This document shows positions 5,298-5,499 of a stretch of DNA of 5,499 nt, one piece after another. A program made the position numbers and the translations under genes. The notes under the pieces are model-generated. The model searched no databases. It was not told the origin of the DNA and saw only the letters and a list, made by a program, of their open reading frames with translations. The DNA comes from Pseudomonas sp. (GTDB lineage Bacteria > Pseudomonadota > Gammaproteobacteria > Pseudomonadales > Pseudomonadaceae), in contig DPSI01000559.1 in NCBI GenBank assembly GCA_003527165.1, positions 1 through 5,499 of the forward strand. The letters are read 5' to 3'. Within the stretch, counting starts at the first letter, position 1. Each line of letters begins with the position of its first letter.

Positions 5298-5499
5298 TCA
5301 TCGCGTTGCGATCCAGATCAGCAGCCCCGCCTGAAAGAGCGCGAGTGCGATAAGGCAGGCGATGGTGAACCTGAGGGTGCCATCTTCCCGGCGAAACCGG
5401 TTCAGACGCTCCTGCAGGTCGCGAATTCTGTTTTCTTGCTCCAGCAGGTTGCGATCGGCCTGTTCGAGCATCGCCGCGGCGTCCTTCAGCTCGATGATA
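5298..5499 (-). CDS. Coiled-coil protein with C-terminal membrane anchor (partial)
   Basis: Only the last 66 residues are in the window; the frame is open from the right edge to the TGA read at 5300-5298. Visible residues 1-37 are highly charged and helical with a leucine heptad: Leu4, Leu11, Leu18, Ile25 and Leu32 at exact seven-residue intervals, with Leu28 and Phe35 on the neighbouring face. This predicts a dimeric or higher coiled coil. Residues 44-63 (FTIACLIALALFQAGLLIWI) are a continuous hydrophobic membrane segment, followed by a tail of three residues (ATR). The protein would be tail-anchored, with the coiled coil probably in the cytoplasm because basic residues (RFRRE) precede the membrane segment. 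I do not recognise the family. Good codon-position structure, a coherent protein pattern and a stop just after the anchor support a real gene although it is short here. The rest lies beyond the window. Confidence 0.72.
   Translation of the reverse strand, partial: IIELKDAAAMLEQADRNLLEQENRIRDLQERLNRFRREDGTLRFTIACLIALALFQAGLLIWIATR

Noticed and set aside
1..5499. Defence island, phage, transposon, CRISPR or biosynthetic cluster
   Set aside because: All genes are housekeeping or single metabolic enzymes in a familiar pseudomonad order. No integrase, transposase, regular spaced repeat, tRNA or attachment site was seen on either strand.

Overview
The window looks like ordinary core chromosome from a Pseudomonas-type gammaproteobacterium, possibly of the P. 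stutzeri/Stutzerimonas group. The reasons are GC-rich DNA with strong purine-rich ribosome binding sites, protein sequences that read as pseudomonad versions of GST, FolE, SmrA and PrmB, and the gene order folE - smr - small membrane gene - isochorismatase-like hydrolase, with prmB divergent from that run. I recall this order next to prmB in P. aeruginosa (about PA1674-PA1678), but did not check it. The genus is an inference. No mobile element, phage gene, CRISPR array, tRNA or rRNA was seen.

Layout. Left (1-1688, + strand): the 3' part of a fold-type I PLP aminotransferase gene (cut by the window start) and, 37 bases later, a glutathione S-transferase gene, probably cotranscribed. A 139-base convergent spacer (1689-1827) carries inverted repeats that may help end transcription from both sides. 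Centre (1828-4150, - strand): four codirectional genes, read from right to left as an isochorismatase-like hydrolase, a 105-residue two-helix membrane protein, an SmrA-type Smr-domain protein and GTP cyclohydrolase I (folE). The gaps of 87, 89 and 131 bases each hold a hairpin or a promoter-like element, so this is a loose series of units rather than a tight operon. Right (4338-5258, + strand): prmB, divergent from the hydrolase across a 187-base spacer. At the right edge (5298-5499, - strand) is the 3' end of a gene for a leucine-zipper coiled coil with a C-terminal membrane anchor, converging on prmB.

Functions do not form one pathway. FolE starts tetrahydropterin/folate synthesis, PrmB modifies ribosomal protein L3, and SmrA-type proteins are candidate nucleases linked to nucleic-acid quality control. 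The GST, aminotransferase and hydrolase are metabolic enzymes of unknown substrate. No gene-free stretch exceeds 300 bases.

I found no undescribed multi-gene system. The points most worth a second look are the Ser in place of the nucleophilic Cys in the isochorismatase-like hydrolase, a nested RNA structure that could mask the ribosome binding site of the small membrane gene, hairpins between the codirectional genes, and the altered second Smr motif.
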